A stretch of 64,000 nt of DNA. Source: Setomelanomma holmii. Lineage: Eukaryota; Ascomycota; Dothideomycetes; Pleosporales; Phaeosphaeriaceae. The notes under the pieces are model-generated. The model saw nothing but the letters and a program-made list of their open reading frames with translations, was not told where the DNA came from and made no database searches. Where the stretch lies: positions 355,635 through 419,634 of the forward strand of contig ML978156.1 in NCBI GenBank assembly GCA_010015745.1. The letters run 5' to 3'. Shown here in pieces: positions 45,648-57,399 of the stretch; the first letter of the stretch is position 1; each line of letters opens with the position of its first letter. A program made the translations under genes and the position numbers.

Positions 45648-45786
45648 GGACGCTGTGGGAATTGAACCCACGACCTTTCACAGACATATTCGAATTATGC
45701 GAAGCGAACTGGCAATTGGTTAGAAGAGAAGGACGACGGGGAGGGGGGAGGTTTAGCTTACAATCATACCCCTAGACCAAGCGCCC
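45648..45786 (-). tRNA. tRNA-like element, interrupted (probable pseudo-tRNA)
   Basis: On the minus strand the 5' end GGGCGCTTGGTCTAGGGGTA is a good acceptor/D-arm start of the Pro/Val/Ala type, and the 3' end GTGGGTTCAATTCCCACAGC is a perfect T arm running into an acceptor strand. The acceptor halves GGGCGCT and AGCGTCC pair along all seven positions. Between them lie about 85 nt, including a C-rich run, and I cannot form a convincing anticodon stem. It is either a tRNA with an unusually long intron or, more likely, one disrupted by an insertion. No anticodon is assigned. Confidence 0.45.
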
Positions 45787-46305
45787 GTCGAATTGACGAT
45801 GATGACGAACTGTAAGTTAGATAAATTATAACGCAATCAATGAAGCTACATCATGACTCGATACTACTTGTTATAGACCTTCAATGTGGCTGATCGTCTG
45901 AAGTGCAGGGCAATCATAAGAGGGGCAGGTCATTTTTCGGAGCTTCGAGGCGGGGTTGCCAGATCTCGGACTGGTGCTTTTTGTAACGGTACAAAAAGAC
46001 CGACCTTGTGTACCGTTCCGTATACAAGGTATTTATACCGTCACACTTTTGAGTGTGCCTGATTGTCTTCGATCTTTCATCATCTTTCGAAGAAGTTGCT
46101 ACTACGTTGAGTCTATACCTGAATCGCTTGTCCTTCCAAAAATTCGGGCTCATAGCGACAACATCAATATGCGACTGGTGGCGTTGGTTCCCAGCCTCGC
46201 AGCTGCGGAAGGAAGGGGTGGTCACTCAGCCTCGTCAGTCCTCTCGCTGCCTGATCGAACCCTAAAACTACAAGTACTTCCAAGAGCCAGGACATCCTTC
46301 TCAAC
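45787..46305. other. Intergenic
   Basis: About 520 bases upstream of the HET gene, presumed promoter. No gene is recognised. Confidence 0.5.
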
Positions 46306-48565
46306 ATGATACCAGGTCCGACGAACAGGCTGTGTGATGTCTGCAGCCGCGTCGTGAAAATCCTTAGCACTCCGGGGTGGCACAGGGACCTCTTACACCA
46401 CGAATCTCGTGCAAGCTTGGAAAGGTCAGCATCTTCCAATTGCGGAATATGCACCCTGCTTTTGGAGCAAGTTTCCAGCGTTGCAGATAAGCTCTCAATC
46501 GATACCTGGGAAGAGCTCGCATTTCCTGTCAGGTGCGACTGCGACACGTCCGCTGCAAGCTTTCAGAGGTTGTTTGAATTGAGGCTATCGTGTCCGTGGG
46601 AAGGCACACATGATAGGATTAGTCTCACCTTCGTTTTGGAACAGGTCGAGGTCGATACCGGTATGCCTCTTGAAGATCCGATTTCGACCCATGGTGGCCC
46701 TCCTGCTCACGCTGTAAAAAATAGGCAAATCGAGTGAGCACGCACCTCCTGCATCCACCTCCTCCCCGCAGTGTCAAACGTTGGCCAAGCAGTGGCTACA
46801 TGAATGTACTCAATTCCACGAACGATGCAATGCAACAGTCCCGCAGGCTTGGGCGCCTTCGCGTGTTCTCGACGTTGGCAGCAATGATGAAGATGATTGC
46901 AGGATCTGGTTAGTGATGCAAGACAGGAAGCAGTATTCTACAGAAGGCTATGCTACGCTATCTCACTGCTGGGGACAAGCACAAATGATCCAACTTACGA
47001 GATCTAATATGGCCGAATTCTGCCATACGGGCATCCGACGTGAAGCCCTTCCGAAAACCTTCAGAGATGCTATCGAAATTGCTCGGTACCTTGGGATACG
47101 ACATTTGTGGATCGACGCGCTGTGTATTGTCCAAGACGATGTCGAAGATTGGCGCCACGAAGCTGATCTAATGAGCAAGGTGTATCGATACTGCTCAATT
47201 AACATCGCTGCAACTGGTGGCAGTGGTAGTGACGCAGGTTGTTTCTGGGAGAGATGCCCGGAGACCGTTCAGCGGACGCAAGTCGAGATCAAGTGGTCTG
47301 ATAGTACTATTTCAGGACCGTTGACGTATTGCGTCATTCCTGAGCCTAAGCTTTGGAGACGACAGCTATTAGACGAGCCTTTGAACCGGCGTTGTTGGGT
47401 GGTACAAGAGCGCATTCTGTCACCTCGTACACTACACTTCGGTCGCCAACAGCTATCATGGGAGTGTCGAGAGCATATCGCATGCGAAACATTCCACCGC
47501 GGGTTACCTAAGTCTTTACTTGGCGACACTTTCATCAACATCAAGACATTGGAGCTCGGTGACGAAACAGAAGATGACCGATGGCCAGCCTTTTATGTCG
47601 CTAGAGATACCAGCATTGCACCGACGCTTTCTATCACCGAATCATTTCGACCAATCGTTCAGCAGGTGGTAACGCTGCACGCAACCAAGAGAAGTGCGGC
47701 CGTCTATCGCGATTGGGATAGCGTAATTGAACTATACTCTCGCGCATCTCTGACATTTGCAACGGACAGGCTTGTAGCAATCTCCGGGATTGCACAAGCG
47801 CTTGTCGACGGCGACGAAGGTTTTCGCAGCGACGGATACCTCGCGGGATTATGGCACTCTTCCCTGCCGTGCCATCTGCTCTGGAAGACCGCTAACATCA
47901 GGGAAGCACATAGGCCGCCAATGTATGAAGAATACATTGCACCGTCTTGGTCTTGGGCTTCTATTGGTGGTGAAGTGTCATTCGAATGGTGCCAACGCGA
48001 CTTCGACAAGAACGATTATCTCGCTGTGATGGAGGATGCGGAAGTGTTAACTCATGGGGAATACCGTTTTGGGCAGGTAAGAGCTGGCCGTATCAAGCTT
48101 TTAGCTCCTCTCGCGTCGTGTTGTTTGACTTCCAACGCATGGATTCCATCGCTCAAGTCATTCAGCACCGGAATCAAGCAAATCTCCCAACCTGGGTCAG
48201 AGTCGCTCAAGGCCACAATCATGCCGGACTTCGGACCCGGCCGGGACCATATGTACGATAGAATATTTCTCGATATACCTCAGCACAATGAGCCGGAAGA
48301 GGTTCTATTGTTACCAATCATAGGCACCAGACGCAAGACGGCACATGACACGGAAGCTGTATTTGCTCTGATCTTGCGCAAGGCGACACAGGAAGAGGTC
48401 CAGGCGCACCTGGAGTCAGGAGGCTCCATATCAACGAAAGGGGGACTAATCGAGTTTGACCTTGAAGATACCTTCTACGTACGGATCGGGTTTTGCTATA
48501 CTGATAAGCCACAAGTTTGCAGGATACTGAGGAATATGCAACGCCGATCTGTCACGATCATCTGA
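46306..48565 (+). CDS. HET-domain (heterokaryon incompatibility-type) protein, intact
   Basis: Exons 46306-46713 and 46772-48565 give 733 residues. The 58-nt intron has a GTAAAA donor and a CCCGCAG acceptor and is the only nearby choice that keeps frame into CQTLAKQWLHECTQFHERC. The N-terminus has Cys pairs (LCDVCSR, NCGICTLLL) common in this group. The HET domain follows: YATLSHCWGQ, LPKTFRDAIEIARYLGIRHL, LWIDALCIVQDDVEDW, LMSKVYRYCSINIAATGG, then WVVQERILSPRTLHFG and the C-terminal PSWSWASIGGEV. HET proteins act in non-self recognition and cell-death control, but most members of large fungal HET families have no known function. A broken relative lies immediately downstream on the other strand. 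Confidence 0.9.
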
Positions 48566-48898
48566 GAGAAACCGGGGCGGAGTATACATATCGTTCCCTC
48601 CTAGATACATTACTTGTATCAATTCTGCAGTCATGACCGATAACGTTACTTCTCCAGAGACCACTTCGTTGCAGAGCTTGACAGATCTGAGTTCACGAAA
48701 TACAAAAACAATGGACTGTACAGATGATTTATGTTCTGCCCGTACAGTCTCTGTCATCCGACAGAACTCAGCAGATATAGATTTCCCATAGCCTCATTGA
48801 AGATGCTAAACAAGCACGAAAGTATCAGCATCACCCTCTTTCCAGTCCACAGCTTCACCGAGCGTTACGCCCTCAACGTAGCGATGGCCTAGCACCCT
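48566..48898. other. Intergenic, convergent tails of two HET genes
   Basis: 333 bases between the stop codons of the intact and the broken HET gene. Nothing else is recognised. Confidence 0.5.
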
Positions 48899-50700
48899 CT
48901 ATTCATTCTTCGACTTATCAGCAGACTTCAAAACGAGAGGCATGATAGAACCGTGTAATATCACGATCGCTAAGCCCTGGTTCGCACCGTTTCCAGCCTT
49001 GCTTCCCACGGCAGGCACGAGACCCAATCTTCCTTTCAGAGTCCTTACAAAGCGGCGGCCACGACCCATAGTCAGAGCGAGGCCGACCTCGTTCGAGCCT
49101 GATAGATTGTGTAAAGTCTGAATAACATCTTTGGAGGTGGTGGGATTAAGAATGTCTTCTGCCGACCTGGCGGGTTGCCCGCCATTTGCGGCTATCATAT
49201 TCAAGAGGCGGATTAGGTCCACGTGAGTCCAGCGTTGCGGGGTGGGTATGTCCTTCTTGATCTGGTTGATGAGCGTGTTCAAATATCCCACGTCACCACC
49301 TTCAAAGTATTTCGTGAACTTAGTCGAGCTCATGGCATCGATGCGATTAATGATCATCCCGCGACCATGCAGGTGATGTGTCCTGCCTGCATCCTCGATA
49401 TCTGGTCGTACACATACTTTCTCTCAGCTGCTGCGTTCCACAACACCTCGTCCCGATACGAGCGCACACCAGCCGTAACCAGTCTCCACAGCGTAATCAT
49501 TGGCGTCGCAGTTCAGGACGGTACCCAGGACGGAAAGCCTTCCAGGACTTCCGGTGTGCCTGGAACTAACGGATCCAGATTCGCAGCCCACAGGCTCAAG
49601 AAGTCAAGGGAGCCGTGGTCACGCGCGATGGTGATAGCGAGATTCGTGAAGTTCTGCTTCACAAACAGCGTGTTCTCCGGCATGAAGTCCCGTCCTTCTA
49701 TGAGACCCAGACATCCAAATAGCCGATCAAAGATCTCCTGGGTTTGAAACCGTGATACAATAGCTGACAATAGACGAGGAAAGCGAAGTGGCTCTGGATC
49801 GGTGAAGGGGTAGAGTTCGAGTGCCATGAGTACTTTGTGCGAAATCCAATCTCCCGCTGCTATTGATGTTGGGCCCGGCACACTGAAGAGGTCGACAAGC
49901 TCCTGAAAAGAATAAGACATGCTGCCAATCATACAAATGAATTCGCGCGCAAGGAGGAACTCTGGGCATATTCAGCTGCAGCGGAACCACTGGCGTGTCC
50001 AGAATGCCAGGATGGCGGGTGCGAATATTGGATCAGTAGTAGGGTCATGAAATGGTCTTGCGCATTACGACGTTTCGCATATCCGGATTGTAGGAGGAAT
50101 GCCCGGGTGTGATGCGATCTGCGACGTTCATGGTTGGTATGACTTCGTCAATTGCTTTGAGCCATTGTCTGCACATGCGACTGTTTTCGTCCTCGGGACC
50201 GAGCTAGACGATTACTCGCTGAGCTTTCTCATAGATCTCTGACATGAGACGGAGGTGTATGGCCTTCTCAGCGTTGTCTGCTTGGTTGATGCATAATTGG
50301 TCGATCCATAGGCGCTTAGTGCGGGATTATTGGATTAGGTGTGGCAAATCTGTGTGAGATTGGCCGTCAGACCGATCTGGCCTGCCTCGCAAGTAATTGG
50401 TAGAGCTGAGACACGCTCCGAATTTTCCCATGTGTAGCTCACAGCCTCAAAGTTAGCAGCAGAATCGTCAGTAGGTATCTCATACTCGACGAGCTGTGAG
50501 AGGGTGCAGCGTCGGATTGAGGCGTCGTGAGGTGGAAAAGACGAATAGATCGAGCATCCTGCACTTGACTGTAAGAATACGTCGTGGGGAAGTGTGGATT
50601 GGTCGATGTCATTGGAATGTGTTGGGAGTTCACACGAGTTGTCAGAGGAGAACGAGGCTTGATCTGAAAGAGGTAAGTGCCTGGCGAGGTTGCGCCACAC
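48899..50700 (-). pseudogene. HET-domain gene, multiply disrupted
   Basis: Read downward from about 50700, the pieces align in order to a HET protein. First comes FEAVSYTWENSERVS...LTANLTQ, then a frame change (about 50300-50345), then RLWIDQLCINQADNAEKA, then VIV-stop-LGPED where the expected Trp codon is TAG (50204-50206). One extra base near 50048 separates RKTIS from DPTTDPIFAPAILAFWTRQW. A second Trp position is TGA (49972-49974) before EFLLAREFICMIG, and a third is TGA at 49513-49515. A last frame change near 49360-49372 leads into GRGMIINRIDAMSS and a normal C-terminus (LTMGRGRRFVRTLKGRLGLV) ending at 48899. Three nonsense codons and at least three frame changes show clear loss of function. 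The true start is uncertain. The Trp positions are inferred from family pattern. Confidence 0.85.
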
Positions 50701-50871
50701 AATGCATTCAATGAGTAAAAAAAGTATTGGGATGAATCGTTAGACGTGATGGATAATTGGTTGAAATTGTGGTAAAGATGTGAAGCACGCTCAAAATCGC
50801 GGGTCATTAGTCGAAGGCAGAAATAGTAAATACTCGCATGGCAACCGTACTACAAGGAGACGAACCACTTT

Positions 50872-51546
50872 TCAGTCGTCTCCATGCATCGCTTGCTTTG
50901 CAGCGACCCAGGGAGTGTCGCGCTCGGGATCTAACGTCGTGCCTACGCACTGCGTCAAGAACGCGTGCCAGCCATCGGTTGTTTCAGCCTGAAGGCCAGT
51001 TCGGACAGCAGTTGTGCACTTCGTAGCCAGATACCACGCGGCGCTCCCGAAGCTCTTTTCATCGTCGCTGTTCACGAGGGCAAGCACAGCGTTCAATCCT
51101 GCGTCGCCTCCAACCGCTGAAGCTGCCGCTACCGCGTTTGCGCCAGCCACCTTTGTTGCATATTCCGCGACAAAGTTAGGCATGGCCATCATTCGTGTAC
51201 CCTGCCCTGGTCGTCCCGGGTAATGGTTCTTGCTGTATTTGAAGTTGCCGCTCTCGAAGAGCATGTATGCTACAAGAGCAGCCTGCTCGCCAGTCGATGT
51301 GATGCCGTATGTCGCAAAAGATTTGTTGATAGCACTTGCGGCAGCGGTCGCATCCGCACATTCGCCTGGAGCTGGAGCATTACTGCACGATGCAGTCGCT
51401 GGCGCGATAGCGACAAGGTTCTCAGCTGTCACACCGCTGACAGCCTGGTTTTGGACATCGGGATCGCAGTCCGGTTCCGGGATAGGTGCAGCCAAGGCAC
51501 ACAGTGCGAAGGCGCTAGCGATCAGGGTGGATGTCTTGATGTACAT
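50872..51546 (-). CDS. Small secreted protein of unknown function
   Basis: A single exon of 224 residues from ATG 51546. A signal peptide is clear (MYIKTSTLIASAFALCALAA). The mature protein has conserved-looking blocks (GVTAENLVAIAPATASC, GITSTGEQAALVAYMLFES, NHYPGRPGQGTRMMAMPNFV, SDDEKSFGSAAWYLATKC, HAFLTQCVGTTLDPER) and four to six Cys residues likely to form disulfides. I know this pattern from secreted hypothetical proteins of plant-associated and saprobic ascomycetes; no enzymatic motif is certain, though the helical repeat style is vaguely lysozyme/chitosanase-like (inference). Length and secretion would allow an apoplastic role. Confidence 0.8.
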   Translation of the reverse strand: MYIKTSTLIASAFALCALAAPIPEPDCDPDVQNQAVSGVTAENLVAIAPATASCSNAPAPGECADATAAASAINKSFATYGITSTGEQAALVAYMLFESGNFKYSKNHYPGRPGQGTRMMAMPNFVAEYATKVAGANAVAAASAVGGDAGLNAVLALVNSDDEKSFGSAAWYLATKCTTAVRTGLQAETTDGWHAFLTQCVGTTLDPERDTPWVAAKQAMHGDD

Positions 51547-52657
51547 TTTGGTGATTGTTGGCACGGTCCAGGATATTGTGATTGTGATTGTTGGGTTTTG
51601 AGAATGCTGCTTAAGAACAAGTCGTTTATGTAGTCTGATCAAGCTGCTATGACTGTGATAGGACAATGACTGTGTGTGTCGTCAATGTTCCCGTAGGATC
51701 TGCAAGGAGCCAGTCAAAGAGGAAGCCAAGTGAAGGATATCTATAAAGAGTGACAATGGAAGAATGTCTTAGACCAGTAAGACGAATTCACCAGGAATGA
51801 CGAAGGCGGAAGACTGAAAGTAGGTAACGAAGGACGCGTGAAGGCTGTGCAGGAATGGAAGGAAGAGACATGTCATATAGGACGAGGCCATAGGCATTCC
51901 GTAGCATATGTGCCCCTGTACGCACTGTCAGGGGGCTGAGGAATCTAGATCGTCAGCCAATCAAACTTCAACGAAGCCCGGCGTAGCACGTGATTGGGTG
52001 ATCCGCAGCTCTGATTGGTTCCGAATTCAGGAGAAACTGTTCTTTCTGTAACACCGATGTTTCGAAACACGCGAACGTGTCAAACATGTCAAGCTTTTGC
52101 CAATACCGCCCGTCAAACCGACAAGAGCTTGTGGTCGTGAAATTTGCCGGGAACGGCGTCCACGCTGTGAAAGCGAGTGATTGCGCGCGATTTAAGGGCT
52201 TGTGTGATGAGGGAGGTTAACACGGCGGATGATGGGGTAAGAAGTGTCCCCACAAACGATGCGCAGCTGCGCAAGGCCAGCCAGACGCCAAGCTAGCTAC
52301 GCGCGTCTACACCCCGTCAGCATTGCCTTGCAACTCAGCTGAATATTACGAGTGAAAATTGCGTAACTTTAGAATGTTATTTCTACGTTAGAAAATGTGC
52401 CGACAAGATCGTCCTAGAGACGACGGGAGGCGGGAGGACTTTTACCGCCTGCCACATTCGTCGAACAGCATGACGTCGACACAAATGTGTTTTGGAGATT
52501 TGCCCCACCAAGTAACAAGAAGGGCACCGCGGGGTATTCTTAACTCATAACACCGAGCAGATTACAATTTTGCAAGACTACAACGTGTCCCCAACTTTTC
52601 AACTCCGTTCAATTGACTTTCATACCAAGAAGAAGCTCACCGCAATACGAAACCAAA
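51547..52657. other. Intergenic, divergent promoters
   Basis: About 1.1 kb between the divergent starts of the secreted-protein gene and the aldo-keto reductase gene. No gene is recognised. The right end is a CA-rich leader of the reductase. Confidence 0.5.
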
Positions 52658-53962
52658 ATGCCTGCCGTCGAGTCCAAGTTTGATCCCAAGGACATGGTAA
52701 GTGGTCCATGTATGAATTGAATGTGAGACATAGACTGACTTCGTACCTACACCGTTGCAGGAGTTCCGTACGTATTCGTGTCCATTACACCAACCATACG
52801 AGACGAACACTGACTCGATGTTCCAATTGTAGGTAAGCTCGGTCCTGCCGGTCTCAAGGTCTCTGTCTTCTCCCTCGGTGGATGGTTGACATATGGTGGA
52901 ACCCAGAAGGGAAACATTGTGAAGGACTGCATGCAGACAGCATGGGACCATGGCATCAACTTCTTCGACACTGCAGAAGTATATGCTGCCGGACAGTGCG
53001 AGATTGAAATGGGTCAGGCGCTCAAGGAATTGGCATGGCCTCGCGACGAATATGTGCTGTCGACGAAGGTGCGAATGCCTCCCATTGGTTTGATACTGAA
53101 CCACTCAGCTGACATTGCCAGGTCTTCTTCGGTACATCAAGGAAGGAGCCAAACACCCGAGGTTTGTCAAAGAAGCACATAGTCGAGGGCTTGAAGAGCT
53201 GTTTGGCTAGGCTGCAGCAGCCATATGTCGATATTGTCTTTGCCCACAGGCACGATCCTGAGTGCGTCCAAGTCCGGGGAGGTATCATGTTGATGACTGA
53301 CACACGTTAGCACCCCAATGAAGGAGATTGTCGAGGCCTTCACGCAGACAATTCACATGAACTTGGCCTACTACTGGGGTACTTCAGAATGGAGTGCCGC
53401 CCAGATCCAGGAGGCTACCGAGATTGCCGAGAAATACAACCTCATTGCCCCTGTCGTCGAGCAACCGCAATACAATGCTTTCCACCGCGAGCGCTTCGAG
53501 AAGGAATACAAGCCGTTGTATGAGAAGTTCCAATACGGCACCACTGTAGGGCTACGCATTCTCCATCCACCATTCCACTTACTGACAACTTCTTACCAGA
53601 TCTGGTCACCACTTGACTCCGGTATGCTGACAGGCAAATACAATGATGGTATTCCGGAGGACAGCCGGTTCGCAAACAACAAGGACTTCTTCAAGAGCAA
53701 GATCGAGGCTCTTAAGAGCGAAGAGGGACAGAGCAAGATCAAGAAGGTCAAGGAACTGACAAAGATTGCGGAGAAGCTCGGGGCCAACACCACTCAGCTT
53801 GCGCTGGCATGGTGTGCAAAGAACCCCAACGTCTCAACCGTCATCCTGGGTGCCACGAAGCCTGAGCAGATCGTTGACAACTGTGCCGCTATCAAGCTCC
53901 TACCCAAGCTCACCGATGACGTGATGAAGGAGATTGAGGGAATCCTCGGCAACAAGCCTTAG
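52658..53962 (+). CDS. Aldo-keto reductase, voltage-gated K+ channel beta-subunit-like
   Basis: Exons 52658-52696, 52761-52767, 53122-53261, 53311-53545 and 53600-53962, together with 52833-53068, give 339 residues. The second exon is only 7 nt (GAGTTCC) and yields EFRKLGPAGLKV when joined. The (beta/alpha)8 barrel shows NFFDTAEVYA (catalytic Asp and Tyr), LSTKVFFG (catalytic Lys), VDIVFAHRHDPDTPM, AYYWGTSEWSAAQIQEA, VVEQPQYNAF and the NADPH-binding STVILGATKPEQIVDN. This is the AKR6/Kv-beta type, an NADPH-dependent oxidoreductase that in animals docks to Shaker channels. Fungal members are probably soluble reductases. The five introns of 49-65 nt all have standard donors and acceptors. Confidence 0.93.
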
Positions 53963-55350
53963 GGTGAGAATCGGTCTCTAGGAGTAGATTAGGAGCATGA
54001 AGAGCAGAGAAGACAAGCCAATCGAATTTCGCGTGTCTGCCTACTATAGCAAACGGACAACATCGAAGCCTAGCGAGAAAACAAGACCCTTCCACCTTTC
54101 TTACCATGAAATCTTTTCACTAGCCACTCAAGCCCTGATCAGGAACGTCCAAAACAGCCTCGTGAAAAAGGATGAGTTCCGATTGCTCCATCGTAGCAAT
54201 GCAGTAGCCCCATTCCACTCCAATGTTCTAGACCCACGACCCTTACCACGCAGCTGCATCGTCTAGCAGCTCACGTGCACAAGTGGCTTTTCGAGCTGCA
54301 CAAGCGCCAGGAAGGAATATCGATTGCATGCAAACGAATCACGATTGGCGGTTCAAGGCTGTAGAGACATGCGAAACATGCTTTGCGATGTCGAGCGCAG
54401 CGGTTTGCGTGCATCACGATGCGGGCCGGATGGACCTCCGAATTTCATCGGACAAGGACGCCCATCCGGCTCTGGGCAAGATCGTCACACGCTGCCGAGG
54501 AGAAGATGCCACCGTCAGCAGCACCTCAGCCATCACAGTCGTCGAAGCAGTGTGGCTCGTAAGTGCTCGGCGTAAGTGCTTCTTCGGCGATTCTCAGCTG
54601 CTGCGTCTTTCTTCTCCACCACCTGCTCGCGCCCCGCCCTTGCGGCGTCTCATTGATAATCCCCGTCCATGCTCCAGCTCTAGACCGCAGAGCCGCAGGA
54701 GACCATTCGTCAACACCATCGGGGGCGGAAAAGTCGCTCTGTCGCGCGCCTCTTGATTGATCGAATCCTCGACCTCCGGCTCGTTCCGCGCATTGGCTTC
54801 AACGTCCAGCTTACGATATTCCAAATCGCTAGCTGGGGCTGTGCTGGTCTCTGATCGTTGCGCAACGCATTATTTTGCAGGCCGGTCGCTGCCAGGAAGT
54901 GCTAGAGATCGTACTGTAAGTGTAGGAGCTCTTTCCGAGGTTCTTTTAGGTCGCAATCCGTCCGCCCTCCGTTGTAGTACCATCTGTGACGCGAACAGCA
55001 CCACATTTCGTCTCAATCGCACCTCCAGTCTCTCCTCACGAACGACTTCATTTGCGCGCGTTCTCTAACGCTCCCGCTCGAAGTCATCTACCGTTCACTG
55101 TTCCGCTCGAACCGGTAGTCCGACAAGCATTTCCTCAGTTGTGTTGGTCGGCGCAAAGGCTCATTTCACGACTGCTAGATCTTCGACGTCAGACGCAAGA
55201 CCGCCACAGGATCCGTACGTTTCGGATGTGCACAGGGTTCGAACGTTGACTGACGGGTCTCTAGTGCGGCGTCTTACTCAGAGCAACGTCTCTCCACGAC
55301 CGCAGCGTCCGTGAGGAGTTTGTTTAGTCTCCAGGTGTAGTCCTTGATCA
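53963..55350. other. Intergenic with long leader of the bZIP gene
   Basis: About 1.4 kb. The left part is the 3' UTR of the reductase. From about 54550 the sequence is pyrimidine/CG-rich like a long fungal 5' leader. Several short open frames are present but none is recognisable. Confidence 0.45.
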
Positions 55351-55365
55351 ATGCGACTCATATAG
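55351..55365 (+). promoter_or_regulatory. Upstream ORF (MRLI-stop) one base before the bZIP start
   Basis: ATG-CGA-CTC-ATA-TAG ends at 55365, and the bZIP ATG begins at 55367. A four-codon uORF so close to the main start would be expected to tune initiation through leaky scanning or very local reinitiation. The transcript start is unknown, so its presence in the mRNA is inferred. Confidence 0.45.
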
Positions 55366-55366
55366 C

Positions 55367-57399
55367 ATGGCGACTATCAAGCCAGAGTCCTCAATGGGGG
55401 ACGCAAGCTATCAGAACGGCAGTGGTAAGTGAACACTATTTTCTTGGCATCCCTCTTTTGCTTTAAGTGCCTTATGTTTGAAATCGAGTCTGTTTTGCCT
55501 GCGCTTCGCGACGGCTTGGCATGTGCCTAAGTTGTCCGATCATTGGTCACTTTACTGTACTTTCATCCGTAATCCGCCCTGTTCTGGCCAAAACCACGCT
55601 GTAGAGACAACCTGAGTCTCGTCGCGGCAAGATCTGTCGACGACAGCATAATTGTAACTCACGTGCCCCGCGGCGCACCCGATTGCCGGCCGTTGGTAGC
55701 GATGCATGAACTTCCAGGGAACATGGCACCAGCTTCCATCCAGCCTTGCTGATGGCATAGTCATGGATGGACTACATATATCTGGCAGTGCTACTGTCTT
55801 TCCGCGTCTGATCTCGTACATCACATCTATTGTAATCTCCCATACTCTTTTTCCTTCTATCTATTATATCCCTTTACCATAATGTCGCATAATCGCTATA
55901 TATCCTGGCCAGACGCGCTAACAATGGCGCCCACTTACCCTCCATCCGGCGCTGGCACCGACTATCCGTCCCCTGCTGCTTCTCGACGAGCATCCGAGTG
56001 CTTCTCCGAGTTGGGAGGCAGCAGGAGAGGGAGCATGGCGGGCTTTGCATCCGAGATGGAGAGTACCGGGCAGTGGCAATCAATAGGCAGTGAATCAAAA
56101 AGCCCACTAGCACAATTTGGTTTCTTCAAGAATTTGACAGAGAAGAAGACGACACGAGGTTTGTATTTTTATCCTGAGTTGCGTCAATTGAGACTCATAG
56201 AGCGACAGATGGCCAACCAGCAAAGAGGAGAGGGCCCAAACCCGACAGCAAGCCGGCTTTGACTCGGCGGCAAGAACTGAACCGTCAGGCACAGAGGTAT
56301 TTCGACTTCTGGCAACAGCAGAATATGTTTAATCTCGCAATAGGACACATCGTGAACGAAAGGAGATGTACATCAAGGCGCTTGAGCAAGAAGTTCTTCG
56401 CCTGAAAGAGACATTTGCGACCACATCTCGCGAACGTGATGCTTTCGCCGAAGAAAACCGACGATTGAAGGAATTACTCATGGCTCACGGCATCGCGTTC
56501 GATCTATCGAGCCCTCTAAGCAATGGTGTGCAGCACGTTAGCAGTTCTGCTTATGGCAGCTCAAGCGGCAGCGTATCAGGTTACGGTCCAGGGTCGGCAT
56601 CGACTGGATACACATCGCCACCAAGCTTTCAGCATCGAGGCTCAATCTCGCACGATGGCATGAGCCAGCAGCCGTTGACCCTGCAGCATCAACATCAATC
56701 CCACCAACAGAATGCGCAGCAGAGCGGATTGGACTATGATCAGATCGGCATAGACTTCGTTTTAACGTACGACCGAACGCCCTATCTTTCTCCTCCACCC
56801 CAACAATAATCCCTCTATTCGCTTCTCAAGCACCCACTCTTCTTCTATCTTTTTGATCCTCCGTACGTTCTCATTTCTTTGCTCGAAGAGACCTTGTTCT
56901 GACGATCACGTCTTCCAGACTCGAACGCCCCTGCATGGACCACATGCAGTTCCTCATGGTACGAGCCCAGGACACCGAGGAAACGATAAGCGGGCATGCA
57001 TTAATGGCCACGGCACCACCCGATTCGCACATTGCGAACTGCCCCCAAGAAAAGTACCCGCATCAGATGCCGGATATTACGATGCCGGACCTGATGAAGC
57101 TGCTGGATCTCAGCAATCGTCTGCCTCTTGATGGGGAGATTACGCCGATTATGGCATGGGCAAAGATTATTCAAGACGAGAGCTTCAAGGAGCTGACCAA
57201 AGAGGAGATCGAGGTCATTAAGGCGGAGCTGCTCGCCAAAGTACGGTGTTACGGGTAAGTGTCATCAATATTTGGATATGAGTGGTACTGACAGATGCTT
57301 AGCTTTGGTGCTGTGCTCGAGGAGTTCGAGGTCAGTGATGCTTTGATGACCGTACTCGCAGGGAAATACTCTGGTGGTAACCCGACACCTGTGGCGTAA
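55367..57399 (+). CDS. bZIP transcription factor
   Basis: Exons 55367-55424, 55913-56158, 56209-56296, 56344-56766, 56919-57254 and 57303-57399 give 415 residues. The basic region and zipper (about residues 105-165) read KRRGPKPDSKPALTRR, then NRQAQRTHRERKEMYIKALE across intron 3, then heptad leucines (EQEVLRLKETFATT, ENRRLKELL). A Ser/Gly/Gln-rich linker follows. The conserved C-terminal domain begins IDFVLTLERPCMDHMQFL across intron 4 and ends GFGAVLEEFEVSDALMTVL. This domain pair defines a filamentous-fungal bZIP group with Yap-like NxxAQ basic residues; targets are unknown. The first intron is long (488 nt) and is inferred because YQNGSDALTMAPTYPP reads through. A start at 55882 within it is the alternative. 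The uORF just upstream suggests translational control. Confidence 0.85.

Noticed and set aside
48899..50700. RIP mutation as the cause of the HET pseudogene
   Set aside because: One nonsense codon (TGG to TAG) fits CpA-to-TpA, but the two TGA codons imply a CpC context and there are also indels. The region is not strongly TA-enriched. Ordinary decay is simpler.
54283..54756. 157-codon plus-strand frame in the bZIP leader region
   Set aside because: No ATG at its beginning and an Arg/Pro/Ser-rich composition typical of chance frames in CG-rich leaders.
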